Source: Collinsella sp. (GTDB taxonomy: Bacteria; Actinomycetota; Coriobacteriia; Coriobacteriales; Coriobacteriaceae). Taken from it: DNA of 28,405 bases. The position numbers were made by a program, and so were the translations under genes. The notes beneath the pieces are model-generated. The model searched no databases and was not told the origin of the DNA. It saw only the letters and a list, made by a program, of their open reading frames with translations. Where the stretch lies: assembly GCA_019414265.1 (NCBI GenBank), contig DXMJ01000025.1:1-28405 (forward strand), written 5' to 3'. Of the stretch, positions 22,422-28,405 are shown piece by piece (within the stretch, counting starts at the first letter, position 1; each line of letters opens with the position of its first letter).

Positions 22422-24341
22422 CTACTCCAGCTCAAACGCACCCGTGTACAGCTGGTAGTAATACCCGCGCTTGGCAATCAGCTCATCATGGTTGCCGCGC
22501 TCGATGATGCGGCCGTGATCCAGGCAGATGATCGCGTCAGAGTTGCGCACGGTGGACAGGCGGTGCGCGATGACAAACGTCGTGCGGCCCTCCATGAGCT
22601 TATCCATGCCCGCCTGCACGATGGCCTCGGTGCGGGTGTCGATGGAGCTCGTGGCCTCGTCCAGAATCATTGCCGGCGGATCGGCGACGGCGGCGCGCGC
22701 GATCGAAATCAGCTGACGCTGGCCTTGCGACAGCTGGGCACCGTTGCCGGTAAGCATGGTGTCGTAGCCGTCGGGCAGGCGGGTGATAAAGTCGTCCGCG
22801 CCCGCGAGCTTGGCCGCCGCGATGCACTCCTCGTCGGTCGCATCCAGGTTGCCGTAGCGGATGTTATCCATCACGGTGCCGGTGAACAGGTTCACGTCCT
22901 GCAGCACGACGCCCAGCGAGCGGCGCAGATCGGCCTTGCGGATCTTATTGACGTTGATGCCGTCGTAGCGAATCTTGCCGTCGGCAATGTCATAGAAGCG
23001 GTTGATGAGGTTGGTGATGGTCGTCTTGCCGGCACCGGTGGCGCCGACAAACGCGACCTTCTGGCCCGGCTTGGCAAACACGGACACGCCGTGCAGCACC
23101 TCGTGGTCGGGCGTGTAGCCAAAGTCGACGTTGTCCATGACCAGGTCGCCGCGCAGCGGCACGTACTCGATCTCGCCGGTTGCGCGGTGCGGATGTTTCC
23201 ATGCCCACATGCCGGTGTGGTGGTCGGCCTCCTCGAGCTCCCAGGTTTCGGGGTTCACCTGTGCGTTGACGAGCGTCACGTAGCCTTCGTCGGCCTCGGG
23301 CTTCTCGTCGATGAGCTCAAAGATGCGGTCGGCGCCGGCGAGGCCCATGACCACGGCGTTGATCTGCTGCGAGATCTGGCCGATCTGTCCGCAGAACTGC
23401 TTGGTCATGTTGAGGAACGGCACCACGACGGCGATGGACAGCGCCATGCCCGAGATGCTCAGGTTGGGCGCGCCCAGCGCCAGGAAAATGCCGCCCGCCA
23501 GTGCGACCAGCACGTAGAGCAGGTTGCCCAGGTTCATAAGGATGGGCATGAGGATGTTGGCGTACATGTTGGCCTTCTGGGAGACCTCGAAGAGCTTTTC
23601 GTTGCGCTCGTCAAAATCGGCCTCGGCGGCAGACTCGTGGCAGAACGCCTTGACGACCTTCTGGCCGTTCATGACCTCCTCGATATGGCCCTCGACCACG
23701 CCGAGCTCGGTCTGCTGCGCAATGAAGAAGCGCGCGGAGTTGGAGCCGAGCAGCTTGGTCATAAAGGTCATAAAGGCGACGCCGGCGATGATGACCAGGC
23801 ACATCCACACGCTGTAGTACAGCATGATAAAGAACACCGTGACGATGATGATGATCGTCATGAGCAGGTTGGGCAGCGACTGGCTGATCATCTGACGCAG
23901 CGTGTCGATGTCGTTGGTGTAGTGGCTCATGACATCGCCGCGCTGGTGCGTGTCGAAGTAGCGGATCGGCAGGTCCTGCATGCGGTTGAACATCATCTCG
24001 CGCAGCTTCTCCAGCGAGCCCTGCGTGACGATAGCCATGGCGCGGTTCCAGAAGAGCGAGGACAGGACGCCGACGCCGTAGATGCAGGCGAGGGTGGTCA
24101 CGAGCTGTGCGATCTTGGGCTGCGCGGCTTCCCAATCGCCCGACTGCCACGATTCGCCAATAATTTGCAGGGCGCTCTGCAGGAAGGTCGCGCCGATGGA
24201 GTTGATGATGGCGCAGAGCACCACGCCGGCGACGACGAGGGGCAAAAGCACGGGATAGAAGCCAAAGAGCGTCTTGATGAGGCGCGACATGGTGCCGCCC
24301 TTGCGGTTGAGCGCGCGCTCGGCGGTCGTTGCCTTACTCAT
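22422..24341 (-). CDS. ABC exporter half-transporter, catalytically intact (TM288-like) subunit
   Basis: A 639-residue fused membrane/ATPase exporter subunit. About six membrane helices span residues 28-330. The nucleotide-binding domain starts near 398, after an unusual linker of about 45 residues (353-398). Walker A is GATGAGKTT (433-441), the signature is the variant LSQGQ (537-541), Walker B AMILDEATSSID has catalytic Glu562, and the switch His593 is in IAHRLST. With the upstream gene product it should form a heterodimer: the intact Glu/His of this subunit serve the active ATP site, while its LSQGQ faces the degenerate site. It is the third gene of the MarR-ABC-ABC unit. ATG 24341 overlaps the upstream stop by eight bases (ATGAGTAA) and follows GGAGG. 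Drug efflux is likely by family and MarR context, not proven. Confidence 0.93.
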   Translation of the reverse strand: MSKATTAERALNRKGGTMSRLIKTLFGFYPVLLPLVVAGVVLCAIINSIGATFLQSALQIIGESWQSGDWEAAQPKIAQLVTTLACIYGVGVLSSLFWNRAMAIVTQGSLEKLREMMFNRMQDLPIRYFDTHQRGDVMSHYTNDIDTLRQMISQSLPNLLMTIIIIVTVFFIMLYYSVWMCLVIIAGVAFMTFMTKLLGSNSARFFIAQQTELGVVEGHIEEVMNGQKVVKAFCHESAAEADFDERNEKLFEVSQKANMYANILMPILMNLGNLLYVLVALAGGIFLALGAPNLSISGMALSIAVVVPFLNMTKQFCGQIGQISQQINAVVMGLAGADRIFELIDEKPEADEGYVTLVNAQVNPETWELEEADHHTGMWAWKHPHRATGEIEYVPLRGDLVMDNVDFGYTPDHEVLHGVSVFAKPGQKVAFVGATGAGKTTITNLINRFYDIADGKIRYDGINVNKIRKADLRRSLGVVLQDVNLFTGTVMDNIRYGNLDATDEECIAAAKLAGADDFITRLPDGYDTMLTGNGAQLSQGQRQLISIARAAVADPPAMILDEATSSIDTRTEAIVQAGMDKLMEGRTTFVIAHRLSTVRNSDAIICLDHGRIIERGNHDELIAKRGYYYQLYTGAFELE

Positions 24342-26148
24342 GGGCCTCGCCTCCTTCCTGAGTCTGAGCTTGCGTTGCGGATGCCTCGGTGTCGGCCTCG
24401 ACGGCCCCTTCGCCCTCGGCGCTCATCTTGTTTTGCGAGGTGAAGGTCTCGCGGTAGATCTCGCTTGTCTTAAGCAGCTCGTCATGGTTGCCGATCTGCG
24501 CGATACGGCCGCCCTCCATGACGATGATACGGTCTGCGTCCTGCACGGAGCTGATGCGCTGGGCGATGATGAGCTTGGTCGTGTTGGGCAGATAGCTTGC
24601 CAGTCCTGCGCGGATCTTTGCGTCGGTCTTGGTGTCGACGGCGCTGGTGGAGTCGTCCAGGATCAAGATCTTGGGGCGACGCAGCAGGGCGCGTGCAATG
24701 CACAGGCGCTGCTTCTGACCGCCCGAAACATTAGAGCCGCCCTGTTCGATCCAGGTGTCGTAGCCCTTGGGGAAACCGTCGACAAACTCGTCGGCGCAGG
24801 CCAGATGCGCTGCCTCGCGGACTTCCTCGTCGGTGGCGTTCGGGTCGCCCCAACGCAGGTTCTCGGCGATGGTGCCGCTAAACAGCACGTTTTTCTGCAG
24901 CACCATGGCGACCTGGTGACGCAGCGCGTCCAGGTCGTAGTCGCGCACGTCCACGCCGCCCACGCGCACAGCGCCTTCGGTGGTGTCGTACAGGCGGGCG
25001 ATGAGGTTAACGAGCGTGGACTTGGCCGAGCCGGTGCCGCCGATGATGCCGATGGTCTCGCCGCTCGTAATGTGCAGGTCGATATCGTCGAGCGCCTGGC
25101 GCTTCGCATGCTTGGAATACTTAAAACTCACGTGGTCAAAGTCGATGGAACCGTCGGCAACCTCGAGCACGGGCTCGGCGGGATCGGCGATCGTGGGCTC
25201 GGCGGCCAGCACCTCGGCAATGCGGTGTGCCGATTCGTCGGCCATGGTCACCATGACAAAGATCATCGACAGCTGCATCAGGCTCATGAGAATCTGGAAA
25301 CCATAGGTAAAGGTCGAGGAGAGCTGGCCCACGTCGAACAGCGTGCCCTGGCTCGTGATGATGAGCTTGGAGCCCAGGTAGATGATGACGACAAACGCGC
25401 CGTTGACGCAGATGTTCATCATGGGGTTGTTAAAGGCGAGCAGCTTCTCGGCGCGGGTGAAGTCCGTCTGGACATCGCGCGCGGCGGCCGCGAACTTCTC
25501 CTTCTCAAAGTCTTCGCGTACGTAGCTCTTAACCACGCGCATGCCGGTGACGTTTTCCTCGACGGACTCGTTAAGGGCATCGTACTTGTGGAACACGCGC
25601 GAGAAGATGGGGCGCACCTTAAAGATGATAAAGAACAGCCCAAAGCCCAGCAGCGGAATGATGACCAGGTAGACCATGGCAACGCTGCCGCCCATGATAA
25701 ATGCCATGGTAAAGGCGAAGATCAATACCAGCGGCGCGCGCACGGCGATACGGATGATCATCATAAAGGCCTGCTGCACGTTGTTGATGTCGGTGGTCAG
25801 GCGCGTGACGAGCGAGGAGCTCGAGAACTCATCGATGTTGGCAAAGCTGAACGTCTGGATTTTGTAGAACAGGTCGTGACGCAGGTTCTTGGCGAAGCCG
25901 CAGCTCGCATGGCTGCAGGTGACGCCTGCCGCGGCGCCAAAAGCAAGCGATGTCAGCGCGATGAGCACCAAAAGGCCCGCGGTGGGAAGCATCTCGGCTA
26001 CGGTGGCGCCGTCTTTGATGGCGTCGATCAGGTTGGCGATGATAAATGGAATCAGCATCTCGCAGAGCACCTCGCCAAGCACGAGCAACGGCGTGGCAAC
26101 GGTGACTTTCATATAGTCGCGGATGCTGCCCATGAGGGTTTTAATCAT
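24334..26148 (-). CDS. ABC exporter half-transporter, degenerate (TM287-like) subunit
   Basis: A 604-residue fused exporter subunit with six hydrophobic helices over residues 15-300 and an ATPase domain from about 333. Walker A is GGTGSAKST (370-378), and the signature is the standard VSGGQ (474-478). Walker B LILDDSTSAVD has Asp499 in place of the catalytic Glu, and the switch histidine is replaced by Gln530 (IAQRISS). This double change is the known mark of the non-hydrolysing site in heterodimeric exporters such as TM287/288. An acidic, Ala/Glu-rich tail (about 574-604) ends the protein. The start ATG 26148 overlaps the MarR stop by eight bases (ATGATTAA), indicating coupled translation. 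Confidence 0.93.
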   Translation of the reverse strand: MIKTLMGSIRDYMKVTVATPLLVLGEVLCEMLIPFIIANLIDAIKDGATVAEMLPTAGLLVLIALTSLAFGAAAGVTCSHASCGFAKNLRHDLFYKIQTFSFANIDEFSSSSLVTRLTTDINNVQQAFMMIIRIAVRAPLVLIFAFTMAFIMGGSVAMVYLVIIPLLGFGLFFIIFKVRPIFSRVFHKYDALNESVEENVTGMRVVKSYVREDFEKEKFAAAARDVQTDFTRAEKLLAFNNPMMNICVNGAFVVIIYLGSKLIITSQGTLFDVGQLSSTFTYGFQILMSLMQLSMIFVMVTMADESAHRIAEVLAAEPTIADPAEPVLEVADGSIDFDHVSFKYSKHAKRQALDDIDLHITSGETIGIIGGTGSAKSTLVNLIARLYDTTEGAVRVGGVDVRDYDLDALRHQVAMVLQKNVLFSGTIAENLRWGDPNATDEEVREAAHLACADEFVDGFPKGYDTWIEQGGSNVSGGQKQRLCIARALLRRPKILILDDSTSAVDTKTDAKIRAGLASYLPNTTKLIIAQRISSVQDADRIIVMEGGRIAQIGNHDELLKTSEIYRETFTSQNKMSAEGEGAVEADTEASATQAQTQEGGEAHE

Positions 26149-26644
26149 CCAGTTCCTCCCAGGTTACACGGATTTTCTCGAGCATTTCGGCGAGCTGCTC
26201 GCGCTCGTCGTGGGTGAGGGCACTAAAGGCTTGCTCTCTAAAGCGAATGCGGGCCGCCTGGTCGATGCGGGCGTTTTCCCGGCCGGTTTCGGTCAGGCGA
26301 ATGGTGAGCTGCCGTCGATCCTTGGGGTTACGGCTGCGCTCGATGAGGCCGTTGAGCTCGAGCTTGGACAGGATCTCGGAAAGCGACCCCGGCTTGAGGT
26401 CAAAGTGCATGCCGAGTTCCTGCTGCGACATCTCGCCGCCGGGTTGCTTGGCCAGCAGGCAGATGATGGGCGCCTTGCCGGACACGCCTCCGCCATGAAA
26501 ATGCATGTAATGGCCGCAAAAGCCCAGGCCGCTCAGGATGCGCTTGGCGAGTTTGTCTTCGGCGCTGACCGCTTCGGGTATGTCTACCGGTTGCGACGGG
26601 TCACCGCCGGGCTCATGCGGAAGGACGAGTGGTTCAACACACAT
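26141..26644 (-). CDS. MarR family transcriptional regulator
   Basis: A 167-residue regulator with the MarR winged helix: MSQQELGMHFDLKPGSLSEIL (about residues 72-92, DNA recognition), then LIERSRNPKDRRQLTIRLTETG (99-120) with the wing DRR. An N-terminal FCGHYMHFHGGG segment (42-53) is rich in His and Cys. Similar CGH stretches occur in related members, and a ligand role there is only possible. It leads the operon with both exporter halves and probably represses it by binding the palindrome at 26668-26699. ATG 26644 has AAAGGAG 12 bases upstream, longer than usual, so the start is likely but not certain. Loss of binding on sensing a toxic compound would raise exporter levels. Confidence 0.9.
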   Translation of the reverse strand: MCVEPLVLPHEPGGDPSQPVDIPEAVSAEDKLAKRILSGLGFCGHYMHFHGGGVSGKAPIICLLAKQPGGEMSQQELGMHFDLKPGSLSEILSKLELNGLIERSRNPKDRRQLTIRLTETGRENARIDQAARIRFREQAFSALTHDEREQLAEMLEKIRVTWEELDD

Positions 26645-26667
26645 ATCTAAGCTTCGCTCCTTTCTTT

Positions 26668-26728
26668 AGTTAGGTAGTTGAATTGTTTTGTGCCTAACCA
26701 ATTTAGGAGCACGGTAAATAAATGTCAA
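26668..26728 (-). promoter_or_regulatory. Promoter and palindromic operator of the marR-ABC-ABC operon
   Basis: On the minus strand a perfect TTGACA (26723-26728) and TAAATT (26700-26705) are 17 bp apart, a near-consensus promoter. Right after the -10 box an inverted repeat with arms at 26691-26699 and 26668-26676 (TGCCTAACC against AGTTAGGTA, 7 of 9 paired) covers the expected transcription start. This position suits repression by the MarR protein. The surrounding DNA is clearly richer in A/T than the genes. Confidence 0.75.
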
Positions 26729-26752
26729 GGTACCAAACTTATTATGTTCGAG

Positions 26753-26836
26753 CGGCACTTAGGGACGTTCCTTATGTGCCGGCATTTGGGGACACTCCTT
26801 GTGTCGACTAGTCATTTAAGAACGTCCCCAACGACT
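26753..26836. repeat. Three tandem degenerate copies of a roughly 27-bp GGGAC hairpin unit
   Basis: Unit 1 (26753-26781) pairs CGGCACTTAGGGA with TCCTTATGTGCCG at 11 of 13 positions. Unit 2 (26781-26805) reads GGCATTTGGGGACACTCC and unit 3 (26811-26835) GTCATTTAAGAACGTCCCC; both align with unit 1 but have lost most pairing. They lie in the 326-bp spacer 26645-26970 between the divergent MarR and kinase genes. The remaining bases hold the MarR promoter and a C-rich stretch before the kinase with no clear promoter. The core is akin to the palindromes at 5760 and 18863. Confidence 0.65.
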
Positions 26837-26970
26837 AACTTCCTCCTTCCCGTAACCTTTCCGCAACAATTCGTCCTCTGCGGTGCCAGCGCCCGTTCAC
26901 AACGTCCCCTGCGCTACACTTAGTCGCACTGTGGCGCTGCCGCGCCGCGCCCGAAACAAGGGAGACCCTC

Positions 26971-27795
26971 ATGAAGAATACTCAGCTGCTGCTGATTAAC
27001 GATATGTGCGGCTACGGCAAGGTCGCGCTTTCCGCCATGCTGCCGGTGCTGTCGCACATGGGCTACCGTATCCATAACCTGCCGACGGCGCTCGTTTCCG
27101 ACACGCTCAACTACCCCAAGTTCTACATCCACGACACCACCGAGTACGTGCGTCAAAGCCTCGCTATCTGGGAGGAGCTCGGCTTTGAGTTTGACGCCAT
27201 CTCGACCGGCTTTATCGTGACCGAGGAAGAGACGCGTATCATCTCGGACTTTTGCCACCGCCGCGCGCAAAAGGGCACCAAGGTGTTCGTCGACCCCATC
27301 ATGGGCGACAACGGCAAGCTCTATGCCGGTGTGCCCGAGTCCACGATTGGCCTTATGCGGCACCTGCTGGAGTGCGCAGACTACGCGGTGCCCAACTACA
27401 CCGAGGCCTGTCTGCTCACCGATACGCCTATTGCAGAACAGATCACGCCCGATGAGGCCCGCGCCCTTGTGGACGCCGTGCGCGAGTTGGGTGCCAAGTC
27501 GGTGGTCATTACGAGCGCCGTGGTCAATGGCACGAACGCGGTTATCGGTTACGACCATGTAGCGGGGGAGTACTTCACGATTCCCTTTGAGCTCATTCCG
27601 GTCTATTTCCCGGGTACGGGCGACACGTTCTCGGCAGTGCTCGTCGGCCGCGTTATGGCAGGTTGGAGTCTGCAGCGCGCGACGTCCGATGCCATGCGCG
27701 TGGTGGCTGAGCTTATCGAGCGCAATGCCGATCAAGAGGACAAGTCGGCCGGCCTGCCCATCGAGGCCTGCTTGGACGTGATCGACCATGAGTAA
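26971..27795 (+). CDS. Pyridoxamine/pyridoxal kinase (ribokinase superfamily)
   Basis: A 274-residue vitamin B6 kinase of the PdxY/PdxK type that phosphorylates pyridoxal, pyridoxamine or pyridoxine with ATP. The N terminus LLINDMCGYGKVALSA (7-22) matches the substrate-binding start of the family. VDPIMGDNGKLYA (about 108-120) is the conserved central block. PGTGDTFSAVL (214-224) is the anion hole with catalytic Asp218. The length is close to normal (270-290). ATG 26971 has GGGAGA at seven bases. Its last eight bases overlap the start of the next gene (ATGAGTAA), so both are translated together. Confidence 0.92.
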   Translation: MKNTQLLLINDMCGYGKVALSAMLPVLSHMGYRIHNLPTALVSDTLNYPKFYIHDTTEYVRQSLAIWEELGFEFDAISTGFIVTEEETRIISDFCHRRAQKGTKVFVDPIMGDNGKLYAGVPESTIGLMRHLLECADYAVPNYTEACLLTDTPIAEQITPDEARALVDAVRELGAKSVVITSAVVNGTNAVIGYDHVAGEYFTIPFELIPVYFPGTGDTFSAVLVGRVMAGWSLQRATSDAMRVVAELIERNADQEDKSAGLPIEACLDVIDHE

Positions 27796-28117
27796 TGCTG
27801 GCGAGGGCGGCGTCAAGCCTGCGGGCGAGAACAAGCCGCTCGGCGCGCCGCGTGGCAAGCGTCCGCGTATCCGCGTGAGCTGCGTGGACCAGCTAGGTGC
27901 GTGCCGCTGCCACCATGGTCACAAGCCGGGCGACGTTTTTGACTTCGACCGAGACCGCGGCAAGATGTGCGCCATGGCCTGCCATGTGGGCTTTCCCTAT
28001 ATCGATATCCTGCGCTATGGCGGAACCGTGCCTGGCAACGAGCCTGGTACGGCAAAGTTCTGCTGCCCCGAGGTCGACACCCTCAACGTCTGGCTTGCCG
28101 AGATCGTCGACGAATAG
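27788..28117 (+). CDS. Small Cys-rich protein, TIGR04076-like
   Basis: A 109-residue protein. After a flexible basic N terminus (about 1-27), the core begins RIRVSCVDQLGACRCHHGHKPGD and has further cysteines in KMCAMACHVGFPYI and KFCCPE. The pattern of a short beta start, Gly-x-Cys, His-x-x-GD, a mid Cys pair and a late Cys-Pro fits the TIGR04076 family of small uncharacterised proteins. No signal peptide or membrane helix is present. Eight cysteines and three histidines suggest metal or Fe-S binding, but this is inference. Its start overlaps the end of the pyridoxamine kinase gene. A perfect 18-bp hairpin terminator begins two bases after its stop codon. Confidence 0.75.
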   Translation: MSNAGEGGVKPAGENKPLGAPRGKRPRIRVSCVDQLGACRCHHGHKPGDVFDFDRDRGKMCAMACHVGFPYIDILRYGGTVPGNEPGTAKFCCPEVDTLNVWLAEIVDE

Positions 28118-28119
28118 GT

Positions 28120-28189
28120 GAGCGTGGATTTTCTCCCGTTTAGAGCGCACTTGAATGCTCAAAGTGGGAGAAAATCCACGCTCATTTTT
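28120..28189 (+). terminator. Strong terminator after the kinase/TIGR04076 pair
   Basis: GAGCGTGGATTTTCTCCC (28120-28137) pairs perfectly over 18 bp with GGGAGAAAATCCACGCTC (28166-28183). A GAGC/GCTC hairpin sits in the loop and TTTTT follows at 28185-28189. Confidence 0.9.
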
Positions 28190-28194
28190 CATGC

Positions 28195-28212
28195 GGGAGA
28201 TTATCCACGCTC
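28195..28212. repeat. Extra copy of the terminator 3' arm
   Basis: GGGAGATTATCCACGCTC repeats the arm at 28166-28183 with two mismatches, 29 bp further on. It could pair with the same 5' arm, giving an alternative longer hairpin, the mirror of the doubled 5' arm after kup. Confidence 0.8.
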
Positions 28213-28249
28213 GTTTCGCGCCGAAGGCGTGGCCTGCGACCTCGCTTTC

Positions 28250-28405
28250 CTACAGCTGCTCGAGCATAGCGGCGCAACCGGCGAGCACGTCGCGGTAGGT
28301 GGCATCGAAATTGCCGGTGTACCAGGGATCGGCCACGTCGCCGGGGCGCCCGGTCCAATCGAGCAAGCGCGTAATCTTGCCGTCGGGGTCGTCGCCAAAG
28401 ATGCG
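28250..28405 (-). CDS. Low-molecular-weight protein tyrosine phosphatase, C-terminal fragment (5' end outside window)
   Basis: The minus-strand frame open at the window edge ends at TAG (28250-28252) and gives 51 residues. They contain DVADPWYTGNFDATYRDV, the LMW-PTP segment whose DPW Asp is the general acid, and a final helix ACxAMLEQL-like end (GCAAMLEQL). The N-terminal CxxxxxR phosphate loop lies beyond the window. The gene is convergent with the TIGR04076-like gene. These enzymes dephosphorylate tyrosine residues, often in surface-polymer control. Confidence 0.88.
   Translation of the reverse strand, partial: RIFGDDPDGKITRLLDWTGRPGDVADPWYTGNFDATYRDVLAGCAAMLEQL

Noticed and set aside
22488..26217. 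Two long plus-strand frames (651 and 647 codons) opposite the ABC exporter genes
   Set aside because: His/Asp/Val-rich antisense shadows without recognisable domains, while the minus strand encodes full ABC motifs.
28201..28398. Minus-strand 65-codon frame at the right edge
   Set aside because: Wrong frame. The neighbouring frame, open to the window edge, encodes the DPW end of a tyrosine phosphatase.

Overview
The window is GC-rich, gene-dense bacterial DNA. Codon use, gene content and the hairpin-rich spacers suggest an intestinal Coriobacteriia (Actinomycetota), most like Collinsella; this is recognition from protein families, not a database match. Nothing here is a phage, plasmid, CRISPR array or complete insertion sequence. 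No rRNA or tRNA gene was seen.

Layout, left to right. (1) 1-1068: 3' end of an ABC exporter half-transporter. (2) 1190-1747: a flavodoxin-like gene. (3) 1748-2370: a repeat-packed spacer with a 62-bp tandem repeat and a 129-bp inverted-repeat element. (4) 2371-4686 (-): an LTA-synthase-type membrane sulfatase-fold enzyme. (5) 4885-5757: a nitroreductase. (6) 5916-10390: a potassium block with Kup, a KdpD-type kinase lacking the N-terminal KdpD/Usp part, and a KdpE-type regulator; no kdpFABC pump is present in the window. (7) 10485-13052 (-): an RlmKL-type rRNA methyltransferase whose RlmL half has lost its catalytic motifs. (8) 13128-14853: a Cof-type HAD phosphatase and a transaldolase/fructose-6-phosphate aldolase family enzyme. 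(9) 15235-17382 (-): Tex. (10) 17794-22218: a probable catabolic unit (SDR dehydrogenase, OFA-type MFS carrier, Gfo/Idh/MocA oxidoreductase on the minus strand) read away from a divergent LysR regulator. (11) 22422-26644 (-): a MarR regulator and the two halves of a heterodimeric ABC exporter, with a near-consensus promoter and a palindromic operator. (12) 26971-28117: a pyridoxamine/pyridoxal kinase overlapping a small Cys-rich TIGR04076-like protein. (13) 28250-28405 (-): C-terminal end of a low-molecular-weight protein tyrosine phosphatase.

Functionally the window is mostly housekeeping and accessory metabolism. The linked modules are K+ uptake with its two-component system, the LysR-controlled oxidation/import operon, and the MarR-controlled exporter. 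The partial ABC gene at the left edge belongs to the same subunit class as the second exporter half.

The most unusual material is between genes. Almost every longer spacer holds an inverted-repeat element with arms of 16-35 bp, many near perfect. The sequences fall into several families: a short GGGAC/GTCCC palindrome in two clear and several degenerate copies, long-armed hairpins at 3' gene ends, and MITE-sized elements with near-perfect terminal inverted repeats around an internal hairpin. No transposase is encoded here, so any mobilising enzyme would lie elsewhere. I did not find a clear-cut new defence or biosynthetic system. The best candidates for new biology are these repeat families, the pseudo-enzyme half of RlmKL, and the Kup/KdpDE pairing without Kdp.
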